From Mycolicibacterium porcinum (GTDB taxonomy: Bacteria > Actinomycetota > Actinomycetes > Mycobacteriales > Mycobacteriaceae): a DNA stretch of 64,000 bases. Positions 1 through 8,497 of the stretch are shown piece after piece. The stretch is from contig MVIG01000017.1 in assembly GCA_002086835.1 (NCBI GenBank), positions 35,761 to 99,760 of the forward strand, in the 5' to 3' direction. Both the position numbers and the translations under genes were made by a program. The notes beneath the pieces are model-generated. The model was given only the letters and a program-made list of their open reading frames with translations, made no database searches and was not told where the DNA came from. Positions within the stretch are counted from its first letter, which is position 1. The number at the start of each line of letters is the position of its first letter.

Positions 1-327
1 CTAGTCCCAGAACGCGGCTGACGCCGGGTCAGGACAGACCGCAAAAGAGGTTTGCTGTAGCTGGCGAAAGCCTGGACCGACCGGCGGTGTGGCCCGGCTG
101 CGCGCGCCGCACGGGGCACCGGAACAGAACACCAGGTAACCGCTGGGTGAACAGTCCCGCGGCAGACCGATCCACCTGGCAGTTTCGCTACATGCCGGGG
201 CGCAATCGGTATCGCTTCCAGCCAGGGCCTACCCCGGGAGCATCGTCGCCGCTTCGAGATCCAGACTACGTCGGGGACCCCGGATGATCTTGCTCACGTT
301 TTGCTGGGCGGGGCGGGTGATGACGTT
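1..327. other. Left-edge stretch with no supported gene
   Basis: This stretch lies downstream of the F420-type oxidoreductase gene. One plus-strand frame is open from 3 to 287, but its product is rich in Arg and Pro with no recognisable motif. A minus-strand frame ending in TAG at 1-3 is open for about 75 codons without a convincing start or ribosome binding site. Either could be the eroded end of a gene cut by the window. I see no tRNA-like fold or clear terminator. Confidence 0.5.
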
Positions 328-1221
328 TCAAGCGAAGACCTTCACCGCCTCGGCAACGCGCCGCAGCTGGTCGATGTCCGAGCTGGTCGGGATGAGGTGC
401 ACCTCGTCGGTACCGATGTCCTCGAACTTGCCGAGCACATCGATCAACTCCTCTTCCGTACCGGCCCATCCGGTCACGGGAGCCATCGCATCGACGTACT
501 CGGCCGGGATCCAGTTCATGTACCGGCGCAGGTGCCGGTGTACCTGGGCGCGAGCTTCTTCGGGCTTGCCGAGGGCGAACCAGAACGACGTCGCAAGGTG
601 CGGCTTGGGCCTACCCGCCTCGGCCCACGATGTCCGGGCGATGTCGAACAGCTCGGCCTGGCGGGTCAGATCCAGGTCCAATGTCGTACCGGCCACGCCG
701 TCGGCCCAGACCGCGGCATCACGGATGGTCTTGGGCCCGATGGAGCCGATCTGCAGGGGTGGCCCACCGGCCTGCACCGGGGGCGGCCCCACCGGCAGCA
801 CCGATTCGGTGACTTTCTCCCCCGCCCAGACCCGCTTCATCACCGCGACCCGCTCGGCCATTCCGCGTCGGGTCTGAGACGCCGGGTCGGCGCCCACCGC
901 GTGGTAGTCCTCGTGACGGCCGCCGACACCGATGCCCACGGTCAGCCGGCCGCCGCTGAGCAGATCCCCGGTCGCCAGGCCCTTCGCCAGCATCACCGGG
1001 TCGTGCAGCTGAGGCACCACCACCGTGGTCACCAGCCGCACCCGGTCGGTCCACGCCGCCAGGGCGCCCAGCAGGGTCAGGCTGTCGGGGTTGTCGAACG
1101 CGATCCGCTCGCCCCAGCACAGCGACGAGAAGGGACCTCCGTCGATGACGTGCGCCCAGGACCGCAGCGTCGTCGCATCCAACTGAGGTTCCATGACCGG
1201 CATCGTCATCCCCACGCGCAC
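328..1221 (-). CDS. LLM-class F420-dependent oxidoreductase
   Basis: This 297-aa protein belongs to the luciferase-like TIM-barrel superfamily, which in mycobacteria mostly uses coenzyme F420. The N-terminal strand MRVGMTMPV, the segment RVRLVTTVVVPQLHDPVMLAKGLATLD-like after residue 60 and the GRLTVGIGVGG loop near residue 95 are typical of the fold. Its substrate cannot be told from sequence. The start is GTG at 1221, with in-frame alternatives at 1215 (GTG) and 1209 (ATG); the first keeps the complete first beta strand. It is divergent from the glyoxalase-fold gene, with 38 nt between starts. No signal peptide is visible, so the enzyme should be cytosolic. Confidence 0.85.
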   Translation of the reverse strand: MRVGMTMPVMEPQLDATTLRSWAHVIDGGPFSSLCWGERIAFDNPDSLTLLGALAAWTDRVRLVTTVVVPQLHDPVMLAKGLATGDLLSGGRLTVGIGVGGRHEDYHAVGADPASQTRRGMAERVAVMKRVWAGEKVTESVLPVGPPPVQAGGPPLQIGSIGPKTIRDAAVWADGVAGTTLDLDLTRQAELFDIARTSWAEAGRPKPHLATSFWFALGKPEEARAQVHRHLRRYMNWIPAEYVDAMAPVTGWAGTEEELIDVLGKFEDIGTDEVHLIPTSSDIDQLRRVAEAVKVFA

Positions 1222-1259
1222 GCACGGATTCTGTCACGTCGAGGTGGCAGCATGAACCC

Positions 1260-1673
1260 ATGCCCATCACCACGTCCTCGGTCGCCCATGTGCGGCTCAC
1301 GGTCACCGATATCGAACGGTCCCGGCAGTTCTACGAGAGCGTGTTCGGGTGGCCGGTTCTCATCGAGATGCCGCGGGACGCCGATCCGGACGTTCGCGCC
1401 CGCCTCAGTTTCCTGGCCGGCGGCGTCATCTACGACGCCGGGGCAACGTTGGTCGGCCTGCGCCCAGTCGGGCGCGATGCGTTCGACGAGAATCGAACCG
1501 GGCTGGATCACTTGGCGTTCCGGCTCAAGAACCTCGCGGAGTTGAACGACGCCGCGGGGCACCTCGACGATCTGGGCGTCGGGCATGAACCGGTCAAGGA
1601 CATCGGGCCGTCCTACATCCTCGAGTTCCGCGACCCCGACAACATCGCGCTGGAGCTCACTGCGCCGAAGTAG
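1260..1673 (+). CDS. VOC-family (glyoxalase/bleomycin resistance fold) protein
   Basis: This 137-aa protein has two beta-alpha-beta-beta-beta modules of the vicinal oxygen chelate fold. The first module opens with VAHVRLTVTDIERSRQFYE and the second with LDHLAFRLKNLAELNDA. The C-terminal YILEFRDPDNIALEL is the usual VOC ending, where the Glu is a typical metal ligand position. Substrate and reaction are unknown. A GAGGTGG ribosome binding site lies just before the ATG. The gene is transcribed away from the F420-type oxidoreductase and is followed by a strong palindrome, so it is probably a single-gene unit. Confidence 0.85.
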   Translation: MPITTSSVAHVRLTVTDIERSRQFYESVFGWPVLIEMPRDADPDVRARLSFLAGGVIYDAGATLVGLRPVGRDAFDENRTGLDHLAFRLKNLAELNDAAGHLDDLGVGHEPVKDIGPSYILEFRDPDNIALELTAPK

Positions 1674-1677
1674 ACCC

Positions 1678-1691
1678 GGGGGATATCCCCC
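1678..1691. terminator. Perfect GC-rich palindrome after the VOC gene
   Basis: GGGGG-ATAT-CCCCC forms a 5-bp GC hairpin with a 4-nt loop, starting five bases after the stop codon of the VOC gene. Flanking CCC and GGG could extend it. It may end the VOC transcript. Because it also lies about 60 nt before the histidine kinase gene, it could instead be an operator. There is no T tract. Confidence 0.4.
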
Positions 1692-1750
1692 ACGGGCATT
1701 CGGAGGAAAACGCTGTGTCGCCGGGCCGCTCGAGTTCGTAGGTTGAAGGC

Positions 1751-3061
1751 ATGGTCGCAACGAGCGAAACCGCCCTGCCCGCCCCCGCCGAGCCGGCTCC
1801 CGAGCCCGCGGCGAAGTCCCGCGCCATCGGCCTCGTCCCGACCGCGTCGATGATCACCGGCGCCGGGGTGGCGTTGGTGTGGTTCTGGATTCCGTTGTCC
1901 ATCATGGTCATCGGGTTCTCCTCGATTCCGTCGGTGATCGGATTCGTGCTCTCCGCGGTGGTGTTCATCTACCTGATGCGCGGGGTCGAGTGGGTCGAGC
2001 GGGCGCGCAGTGAAGCGGTGTTCGGCCTGGGCATCGGCGTTCCGCCACGGCAACTGTCGCCGCACTCCGGGTTCCAGGGCTGGGCACACCAGCTGTGGCT
2101 CGACATCAGCAGTAGCCGGTTCTGGAAAGGTTTCTGCCACCACTACCTGCGGATGATCTACGACATGCTGGCCACCGGCCTCGCGTTCGCGCTACTGACG
2201 TTCGCGTTCCTCGGTCCGGCCGCGTCCGTCGCCGTCCGCCAGAGCGACCGGGACGCCGGGCTGATCTTCCTGTCGCCGCCGATCGCGTGGTTGCTGGCGA
2301 TCGTCGCGGTGATCGCGGCGGTAGCCATCCTGATCTTCGCCCCGGCCATGGACGCCGCGATCGACCGATGGCTCTTGCCACCGTCTCCCACCGCCGCCCT
2401 GGAGTATCAGGTGAACGCGCTGGCCGATGCCCGGCAGGGTGCGGTGTCCTCGGCGCAGACCGAACGCCACCGCATCGAACGCGATCTGCACGACAGCGTG
2501 CAGCCGCGGCTGGTGTCCCTGGCGATGACGATCGGGCTGGCTCAGACCAAACTGGATTCGGATCCGCCCGCCGCCAAGGCACTGATCGCCGAGGCCCACG
2601 ATGACGCCAAGAGCGCACTGGTGGAACTGCGCAACGTGGTGCGCGGTATCGCGCCGACGATCCTGTCGGATCGGGGTCTGGACGCCGCGTTGTCATCGGT
2701 GGTGCAACGTGCCGAGACCTCGGGAGTCCCAACCACATTGCAGGTCGAGCTACCGCGCCGGCTGCCCGATGAGGTGGAATCCGTGGCCTACTTCGTGGTC
2801 GCCGAGGCATTGACCAACATCGCCAAACACGCCAACGCCTCGCAGGCGGTGGTCACCGTGCGATTGGATGGCGCCGCCAACGTGCTGTACGTCTCGGTGT
2901 TCGACGACGGTCAGGGCGGCGCGGTCATCGACGCGGGCGACAACGCCACGGGCCTGCGCGGGCTGGACGAGCGGGTACGCGCCGCAGGCGGCACCTTCGG
3001 GGTGTCCAGCCCCGCCACCGGACCCACAATCGTCACGGCGGTGCTGCCATGCGGATCGTGA
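1751..3061 (+). CDS. NarL-family sensor histidine kinase
   Basis: This 436-aa membrane kinase is the sensor of a two-component pair. The N-terminal half has four hydrophobic segments (about residues 33-75 and 139-200) and resembles the actinobacterial 'Sensor' domain. It is followed by a HisKA_3 dimerisation domain whose phospho-acceptor His247 sits in ERDLHDSVQ. The HATPase domain keeps the N-box EALTNIAKHAN, the DDGQGG box and the GLRGLDERV motif. The gene overlaps the response regulator start by 13 nt, so the two are translationally coupled. The signal is unknown; the downstream DUF4097 protein suggests envelope stress sensing, which is inference. Confidence 0.9.
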   Translation: MVATSETALPAPAEPAPEPAAKSRAIGLVPTASMITGAGVALVWFWIPLSIMVIGFSSIPSVIGFVLSAVVFIYLMRGVEWVERARSEAVFGLGIGVPPRQLSPHSGFQGWAHQLWLDISSSRFWKGFCHHYLRMIYDMLATGLAFALLTFAFLGPAASVAVRQSDRDAGLIFLSPPIAWLLAIVAVIAAVAILIFAPAMDAAIDRWLLPPSPTAALEYQVNALADARQGAVSSAQTERHRIERDLHDSVQPRLVSLAMTIGLAQTKLDSDPPAAKALIAEAHDDAKSALVELRNVVRGIAPTILSDRGLDAALSSVVQRAETSGVPTTLQVELPRRLPDEVESVAYFVVAEALTNIAKHANASQAVVTVRLDGAANVLYVSVFDDGQGGAVIDAGDNATGLRGLDERVRAAGGTFGVSSPATGPTIVTAVLPCGS

Positions 3062-3693
3062 TCGCCGAAGACTCGGCATTGTTGCGCGCGGGAATCGAAC
3101 GGATCCTCGCCGACGCCGGGCACGAGGTCGTCGCCGGTGTCCCCGACGCCACCAACCTGCTGCGCCTGGTCAACGAGCATCATCCCGATCTGGCCATCCT
3201 CGACGTCCGGATGCCGCCGACGTTCACCGACGAGGGCATCCGGGCGGCGGCGCTACTCCGCAGCCAGAACCCCGAGTCCCCCGTCCTGGTGCTGTCCCAC
3301 TACGTCGAAGAGCGCTACGCAGCCGATCTGATCGCCTCGGACACAAAAGGATTCGGCTATCTGCTCAAGGATCGGGTGGCCGATGTACCGGCCTTCCTCG
3401 ACGCCGTGGCCGTGGTGGGCGGCGGAGGCACGGTGCTCGATCCCGAGGTGGTGTCACAGATCTTGGTACGTTCGGCCCGCCACAGCGCCCTCGACCAGCT
3501 GACCCCGCGCGAGCGCGATGTCCTGCAGCTCATGGCCGAGGGGAAGACCAATTCGGCGATCGCTGCCGCACTGCACATCTCGGTCGGCTCGGCTGAGAAG
3601 CACATCGCGTCGATCTTCACGAAATTCGACCTCGCTCCCGACGAGAGCGAGAACCGCCGGGTCCTGGCGGTGCTGCGTTACCTCGAGACCTAA
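3049..3693 (+). CDS. NarL/LuxR-family response regulator
   Basis: This 214-aa regulator has an N-terminal receiver domain with acidic pocket E7-D8, phospho-acceptor Asp52 in ILDVRMPP, and the conserved Lys in LLKD near residue 107. The C-terminal LuxR-type helix-turn-helix reads LTPRERDVLQLMAEGKTNS and continues with AIAAALHIS. It is the cognate partner of the kinase whose 3' end it overlaps. It probably acts on its own operon, including the DUF4097 gene 32 nt downstream. I cannot assign it to a specific characterised system. Confidence 0.9.
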   Translation: MRIVIAEDSALLRAGIERILADAGHEVVAGVPDATNLLRLVNEHHPDLAILDVRMPPTFTDEGIRAAALLRSQNPESPVLVLSHYVEERYAADLIASDTKGFGYLLKDRVADVPAFLDAVAVVGGGGTVLDPEVVSQILVRSARHSALDQLTPRERDVLQLMAEGKTNSAIAAALHISVGSAEKHIASIFTKFDLAPDESENRRVLAVLRYLET

Positions 3694-3725
3694 GCCGAAC
3701 ACCCTTACCGGGAAGGAATTTCATC

Positions 3726-4616
3726 GTGACCACGATCGCCCCTCCGCCGCCGGTCAATCCACCGCCTCAGTTGAACCCCGGTGGGCGCACCACATTCCGT
3801 ATCGTTCTCGTCGCCGCGGCAGCCCTGCTGGTGGCCGGCGCCGTGACCTCGCTCGGGGTGACGGCCTGGGCCGTGAGCAACATCCGGGTCATCACCGATC
3901 GCCAGGAGCTGCCGGCGACGATGCGGTCGCTGGTGATCGACACCGCCCAGATCCCGGTCGCGATCCGCATCACCGCCGACCGCGAAACCCGGGAAGCCGC
4001 CGCGGATCTGCGCCTGGTGAACACCTCTCGTAGCGGCGCCCACCGACTGCAGGTCACCACCGACGGCGACGAGACGCGGATCGCCATCGCGGGCAATCCC
4101 TCCCGCATGCTGGAATGGGCCCGCGGTGGGGAGATCACCATCGCCGTGCCGCCCGAGCAGGCCCGGCGGCTGACGGTGCACACCGAGCAGGAACTCGGCA
4201 CCGTGATCGCCCAGGCCGACGTGGATCAGTTGATCGCCCGCGTCACCGACGGGGCGATCATCCTGCGTGGCGGCGCCCGCCGCGTCGAGGCGCACACCGT
4301 CGACGGCGAGATCGTCTCGCGCGATCCGATCGCGGTCACCGAAGAGTTCAACGCCACCACGTCCGACGGGGACATCACCGTCGACTTCCGCGATGCCGCG
4401 CCGCGCCGCGTCGACGCGGTGAGCCGCAACGGCGATGTGGTGATCGGACTGCCGGAACGTGGACCGTATCTGGTGCACGCACAGTCGGGGGCCTCGACCG
4501 AGGTCCGGGTCGCCGAGACGACCGATCCCAAGGCCGCGGCCGCCGAGGTCACCGTCCGCTCCGACGATGGTGACGTGGTCGTGGAGCGGGTGGGACCAGG
4601 GCGAGGGCAGGGCTAA
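3726..4616 (+). CDS. DUF4097-type membrane-anchored beta-repeat protein
   Basis: This 296-aa protein has a Pro-rich N-terminal tail, one transmembrane segment at about residues 27-50, and a long extracytoplasmic part. That part has repeating strands such as ITDGAIILRG, HTVDGEIVS, TTSDGDITV and VSRNGDVVI, a right-handed beta-helix pattern typical of the DUF4097 putative adhesin family. The start is a GTG preceded by GGAAGGA. It is the last gene of the two-component operon and converges with the nitronate monooxygenase gene, overlapping its stop by 4 nt. The function is unknown. Families of this type often sit with envelope-stress regulators. Confidence 0.8.
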   Translation: MTTIAPPPPVNPPPQLNPGGRTTFRIVLVAAAALLVAGAVTSLGVTAWAVSNIRVITDRQELPATMRSLVIDTAQIPVAIRITADRETREAAADLRLVNTSRSGAHRLQVTTDGDETRIAIAGNPSRMLEWARGGEITIAVPPEQARRLTVHTEQELGTVIAQADVDQLIARVTDGAIILRGGARRVEAHTVDGEIVSRDPIAVTEEFNATTSDGDITVDFRDAAPRRVDAVSRNGDVVIGLPERGPYLVHAQSGASTEVRVAETTDPKAAAAEVTVRSDDGDVVVERVGPGRGQG

Positions 4617-5635
4617 GCCGGGGTCACCCGATCGAAGATCTCGGCCACCGACCCGGTCCGGGCCTGACGCCATCCGGTCCCGGCCCACACGTTGGTGGCC
4701 TGCGGATCACCCGCGGCCACCGAGGCCTTGCGCACCGGACTGGTCAGGTAGTGGATCTCGGGGTAACCAAGCGGGGCCTGCCCATCGTGCTCGACGATGA
4801 AGCGGTTGCGCAGACCACGCGCGTACCGTCCGGAAAATGCCCGGGTGACAGCGGTTTCGGTGAATTCTGGGCTTTGCAGGGCAGCGCGGTGCACCGGGCT
4901 GCTGCCGGCTTCGTCGGCCAGCAGGAACGCGGTGCCGAGCTGGGCGGCCACCGCACCGGCGGCCAGCACCCCGGCCACATCGTCGGCGCTGACCAACCCG
5001 CCCGCCGCGACGACGGGGACGTCCACGGCTGCCAGCACGTCGGCCAGCAGATGGTCCAGTGATTGCGACGCGGGCGAGGCCGCCGGGTCGAACGTGCCCC
5101 GGTGCCCACCCGCTGCAGGCCCCTGCACGGCGAGGGCGTCGACGCCGCGGCCCACCGCCAGCCAGGCTTCGTCCAGCGTCGTCACCGTTCCGACGGTGGT
5201 GATGCCCGCCCCGCGCAACCGATCGATCTCGGGCGCGTCGGGCAAGCCGAAGGTGAACGAGACCACCTCGGGACGCAGGTCGAACACTACGTCCAGTTTC
5301 GCGGCCCAGGCGTCGTCGTCGTAGCGCGGAGCACCCAGATCCACCCCATAGCGCTGCGCCTCACCGGCCAGTTCGGCAGCATAGGCCTGGATCTGTTCGG
5401 GCGTACCCGCACTGGGTTGCGGCGCAAAGAGATTCACACCGAGCGGCTCGGTGGTCAAACTGCGTGCGGCAGTGACCTTTTCGGCCAGCACGTCCGCGGT
5501 CAGGTAGCCGGCCGCCAGGAATCCGAGTCCACCGGCGTCGCTGCCCGCCGCAGCCAGCTCCGGAGTAGAGGGCCCACCGGCCATCGGTGCCACGATCACC
5601 GGGCGTCGCAGCCCCCGAACATCGAACGGGCTCAT
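4613..5635 (-). CDS. Nitronate monooxygenase family FMN enzyme
   Basis: This 340-aa TIM-barrel flavoprotein resembles nitronate monooxygenases (2-nitropropane dioxygenases). The N-terminal PVIVAPMAGGPSTPELAAA holds the FMN phosphate and substrate loop. The AVQGPAAGGHRGTF segment near residue 170 carries the His-containing active-site loop, and VVAAGGLVSADDV is the C-terminal phosphate-binding repeat. Starts are ATG at 5635 or the adjacent GTG at 5638. The ATG shares a base with the stop codon of the GNAT gene upstream (TGATG), so the two are translationally coupled. It likely detoxifies alkyl nitronates such as propionate-3-nitronate, but related enoyl reductases cannot be excluded. Confidence 0.85.
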   Translation of the reverse strand: MSPFDVRGLRRPVIVAPMAGGPSTPELAAAGSDAGGLGFLAAGYLTADVLAEKVTAARSLTTEPLGVNLFAPQPSAGTPEQIQAYAAELAGEAQRYGVDLGAPRYDDDAWAAKLDVVFDLRPEVVSFTFGLPDAPEIDRLRGAGITTVGTVTTLDEAWLAVGRGVDALAVQGPAAGGHRGTFDPAASPASQSLDHLLADVLAAVDVPVVAAGGLVSADDVAGVLAAGAVAAQLGTAFLLADEAGSSPVHRAALQSPEFTETAVTRAFSGRYARGLRNRFIVEHDGQAPLGYPEIHYLTSPVRKASVAAGDPQATNVWAGTGWRQARTGSVAEIFDRVTPA

Positions 5636-6159
5636 CACCGCACCGCCTTCCCGAACAGCAGCACATCCTGCGGTTCATCACTGATATTGGGAAACATCGC
5701 GTAGCGCACCAGCCTTCCCTCCAGTGACAGACCACACCGTCGCAGCACCCCAGCCGAGCCGGCGTTGTCGACGTGGCAGTACGCCGTCACCCGGTACACG
5801 GTGGGATCGGGCGCCACATCGGTCAGCATCAACGAAACCGCCTCCGACATCAGGCCTCTCCCCCACCACTTCCGGGCCAGGCAGTAACCCAGCTCGACGG
5901 CGTAGGGCTGGGGGCGTCGTTGCGCGCACAGCCCGGCCACTTCGTCGTCGACTTCGATGAGCCAGGTCTGCTCGTCACCGACGTTGAACAGCGACGTGAT
6001 GACCCGACGGGTTTCGGCCACCCCGGAATGCGGGCGCCAGGACAGATAGCGCGTCACGTCGGGGTCGGAGGCGATCCGGGTGTACAGCGCTTCGGCGTCC
6101 TCGACGACCGGTGGCCGCAGCCGCACCTGTGGCCCGGCCAGAATCTGGGTGTTGGGCAT
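5635..6159 (-). CDS. GNAT-family N-acetyltransferase
   Basis: This 174-aa protein is of the RimJ/RimL-like GNAT type. It opens with VRLRPPVVEDAEALYTRI. The acetyl-CoA loop region is YCLARKWWGRGLMSEAV, and the C-terminal VDNAGSAGVLRRCGLSLEGRL is the typical family ending. The substrate is unknown; it could acetylate a ribosomal protein N-terminus or a small amine. ATG 6159 has an AGGATGGGA ribosome binding site, so I prefer it to GTG 6174. It lies upstream of, and overlaps, the nitronate monooxygenase gene and is divergent from a VOC gene 54 nt away. Confidence 0.85.
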   Translation of the reverse strand: MPNTQILAGPQVRLRPPVVEDAEALYTRIASDPDVTRYLSWRPHSGVAETRRVITSLFNVGDEQTWLIEVDDEVAGLCAQRRPQPYAVELGYCLARKWWGRGLMSEAVSLMLTDVAPDPTVYRVTAYCHVDNAGSAGVLRRCGLSLEGRLVRYAMFPNISDEPQDVLLFGKAVR

Positions 6160-6213
6160 GGTCCCATCCTGCACCGTTGCCGGGACCGCCCGTCCAGCGG
6201 TTTACTGGACTCA

Positions 6214-6609
6214 ATGGCAATCACCTTCAATCACACCATCGTCGCCGCCAAGGATCGGCGCGTCTCAGCTGAGTTCTTCACCGAGTTGTTCGGCCTGCCC
6301 GCCCCGCAGGAATTCGGGCCCTTCCTGGCGGTGACGCTGAATCACGGCGTGAGTCTTGATTACGCCCAGGTCGAGGCCGACGAGGAAGTCCGGCCGCAGC
6401 ACTACGCGTTCCTGGTCTCCGAGGACGAGTTCGACTCGATCTACGGCAAGATCCGCGACCGCGGGATGCCGCACTGGGCGGATCCGCACGGTCAGCACCC
6501 GGGCGAGATCAACCACAATGACGGTGGCCGCGGGGTGTACTTCTTCGATCCGTCCGGGCATGGATTGGAGATCATCACCCGCCCGTACGGCGGCTGGCAC
6601 AGCGACTAA
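6214..6609 (+). CDS. VOC-family protein (glyoxalase fold)
   Basis: This 131-aa protein begins [20 protein letters not shown], with the first VOC His in FNHTI. The second module has [18 protein letters not shown], and the ending [20 protein letters not shown] carries the usual C-terminal Glu ligand. The set of His and Glu residues suggests an intact metal site. The substrate is unknown. It converges with the Rrf2 regulator gene, and the two stop codons overlap by 4 nt. Confidence 0.85.
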   Translation: MAITFNHTIVAAKDRRVSAEFFTELFGLPAPQEFGPFLAVTLNHGVSLDYAQVEADEEVRPQHYAFLVSEDEFDSIYGKIRDRGMPHWADPHGQHPGEINHNDGGRGVYFFDPSGHGLEIITRPYGGWHSD

Positions 6610-7076
6610 CGGTGACCGCGCTGGTGTTCCTGATCGCGGTAGGCGTTGGCCAGCTTGTCGACGTGACCGGGTAACGAACCGGCGGCCACATCGGCCAGGG
6701 TGGTCTCCTCGAGCACCGAGCGCATGCTGGCCCGCAGCGCTCGCCAGACATCCGTCAGCGCCGCCGTCGGGCCGGAGTACGGCAGGTCCCCCAGCCCGAT
6801 GTCGCGCACACTGGCCAGCGGTCCGTCGATGCAGCGCAGCACGTCGGCGATGCTGATCTCAGCCGCCGGACGAGCCAGCTCGTAACCGCCGTCGCGGCCT
6901 CGATGGCTGCGGACGAGCCGGTCGGTGCGCAGCGCGGTGAGGATGTCGACGAGGAACTGCGCCGGAATTCCCTGGGCCTTGGCCAGGTCATCGGTTTTGA
7001 CCAGCTCGCCGTCTTTGATCGTGGCGAGCTGGACCATGGCGCGGACGGCATACTCCGCCTTCGCCGACATCCGCAT
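6606..7076 (-). CDS. Rrf2-family transcriptional regulator (Rv1287-like)
   Basis: This 156-aa regulator has an N-terminal winged helix ([18 protein letters not shown], then [19 protein letters not shown] as the wing) and a C-terminal dimerisation helix. The Rrf2 proteins that bind Fe-S clusters carry three clustered Cys. Here only one Cys is visible (VLRCIDG), so a cluster like that of IscR or NsrR is unlikely. Its place beside the cys genes matches Rv1287, which follows cysN in M. tuberculosis. By analogy with CymR it could control sulfur genes; that is inference. Two unrelated genes now separate it from cysNC. Confidence 0.88.
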   Translation of the reverse strand: MRMSAKAEYAVRAMVQLATIKDGELVKTDDLAKAQGIPAQFLVDILTALRTDRLVRSHRGRDGGYELARPAAEISIADVLRCIDGPLASVRDIGLGDLPYSGPTAALTDVWRALRASMRSVLEETTLADVAAGSLPGHVDKLANAYRDQEHQRGHR

Positions 7077-7103
7077 GCTCAGGATTGTGCCAGTTCAGTC
7101 GGC

Positions 7104-7700
7104 CTAATCAGGAATCCCGGCGGCATCCGGGACGACGACGGCGAACAGATCCGACATTGCGGCCAGGCTTGCCGACTGCATGACCGCCGCGGGCACCGGT
7201 GCGCTGTCGGGGCCGGCCAAGGTGCGGGTGGCGGTCGCGGCGGCCACCACCGTCGGGGCGTATCCGAGGTTGAAGGCGCCACGTGCGGTGGAGTTGACGC
7301 ACATGTGCGTCATGAACCCGGCGAGCACCAGGTTCGACGCGCCCAGACTCTTCAGCCGATCATCGAGGTCGGTCTGGACGAACGAATTCGGGAACTGCTT
7401 GACCACCACCGGTTCTCCCGCGCGCGGTGCCACCGACGCGACGATCGCCCCGCTCTCACCCTCGATGTCGTACAGCGAACCCGGACCGTCGGAGTGCTGG
7501 ATGTGAACGATCGGGATGCCCGCACTGCGCGCCCGGTCGAGCAGCTGCGCGGCCTGCTCGAGCGCGGCCTGGACGCCGTCGAGCTCCATGATCCCCTGGG
7601 TGTAGGTGTTCTGGCAGTCGATCAGGACCAGGGCGGAATCGGCGAGGCGGGCCGGGGCGGCGGGCAGGCTGGCCAGTTCGCGCAGCGTAGGGCGGGTCAT
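7104..7700 (-). CDS. Isochorismatase-family cysteine hydrolase
   Basis: This 198-aa protein has the alpha/beta fold of isochorismatase-like amidohydrolases. The catalytic triad is visible: Asp28 in LVLIDCQNTY, Lys in VVVKQFPNSF and Cys in GFMTHMCVNSTARGAF, where the cis-peptide before the nucleophile is also typical. Family members hydrolyse isochorismate, nicotinamide or small amides, and the substrate cannot be fixed here. ATG 7700 is chosen because upstream codons give Arg-rich non-homologous sequence. It lies between the Rrf2 regulator and cysQ on the same strand, with gaps of about 30 and 50 nt. Confidence 0.87.
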   Translation of the reverse strand: MTRPTLRELASLPAAPARLADSALVLIDCQNTYTQGIMELDGVQAALEQAAQLLDRARSAGIPIVHIQHSDGPGSLYDIEGESGAIVASVAPRAGEPVVVKQFPNSFVQTDLDDRLKSLGASNLVLAGFMTHMCVNSTARGAFNLGYAPTVVAAATATRTLAGPDSAPVPAAVMQSASLAAMSDLFAVVVPDAAGIPD

Positions 7701-7753
7701 GGTGACGAGCCTAGGCCGCCTGCCCGTCGAAAACGAAGCAGCACTCGGAGAAA

Positions 7754-8497
7754 CTAGCCCGCCGTGACAGCCAATACCCGCTCGGCCAGTTCGGGCCGGC
7801 AGACGATCAGATCGGGCAGCGTGGGGTCGGCGGAGTTGTAGACCAGCCGCGAGCCGTCGATGCGTGACGTGTGCAGCCCGGCCGCGCGGGCGACCGCGAC
7901 AGGCGCGGCCGAATCCCACTCGTACTGGCCGCCGGCGTGCACGTACACATCGGCGACCCCGCGGACCACCGCGGCGACTTTGGCTCCGGCCGAACCCATT
8001 TCGACCAGGGTTCCGTCGAGCGCCTCACGGACGGCCAGCGCGACCGCCGGTGGGCGGGTGCGCGACACCACGACCCGGGGCGGCCCGTCGAAGGGGCGGG
8101 GTGCGGCCACGTCGGGGGTGGACAGCGTGGTGTTCTGCGCGGGCAACGCGACCGCCCCGGCCACGAGTTCACCGGCACTCCACAGCGCCACGTGCACCGC
8201 CCAGTCGTCGCGGCCGAGTTCGGAGAACTCCCGGGTGCCGTCGAGCGGGTCGACGATCCACACCCGTTCGGCGCTCAGCCGGGCCGGGTCGGCCCGCTGA
8301 TCGGCCGTCGCTTCCTCGGACAGCACCGAGTCACCGGGAACCAGCTTGGCCAGCTCGGCCATCAGGAAGTCGTGGGACTGCTTGTCCCCGGCGGCCTTTC
8401 GTTCGGCTGCCGGGGCGTCGGCGTAGTCGGCACGGACGTCGAGCAACAGATCCCCGGCCCTGGTGGCCAGCCGGGCGGCCAGTTCGTGATCGTTCAC
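7754..8497 (-). CDS. cysQ: 3'(2'),5'-bisphosphate nucleotidase CysQ
   Basis: This 247-aa inositol-monophosphatase-fold enzyme should convert 3'-phosphoadenosine 5'-phosphate to AMP, removing the inhibitory by-product of sulfation and PAPS use. Metal ligands are visible in LSEEATAD, in the signature VDPLDGTREFSE, and in the later motif YEWDSAAPVAVARAAG. The start ATG overlaps the cysNC stop by 4 nt, so it is translationally coupled as the last cys gene of the operon cysD-cysNC-cysQ. In M. tuberculosis cysQ is not in this operon, so the local arrangement is a useful lineage feature. Confidence 0.9.
   Translation of the reverse strand: MNDHELAARLATRAGDLLLDVRADYADAPAAERKAAGDKQSHDFLMAELAKLVPGDSVLSEEATADQRADPARLSAERVWIVDPLDGTREFSELGRDDWAVHVALWSAGELVAGAVALPAQNTTLSTPDVAAPRPFDGPPRVVVSRTRPPAVALAVREALDGTLVEMGSAGAKVAAVVRGVADVYVHAGGQYEWDSAAPVAVARAAGLHTSRIDGSRLVYNSADPTLPDLIVCRPELAERVLAVTAG

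Noticed and set aside
1-228. Minus-strand frame ending in TAG at 1-3 as the end of a gene
   Set aside because: It has no start with a ribosome binding site, no domain, and only about 75 open codons.
6606-7076. Fe-S cluster-binding role for the Rrf2 regulator
   Set aside because: Only one Cys is visible; cluster-binding Rrf2 proteins need three clustered Cys or alternative ligands not seen here.
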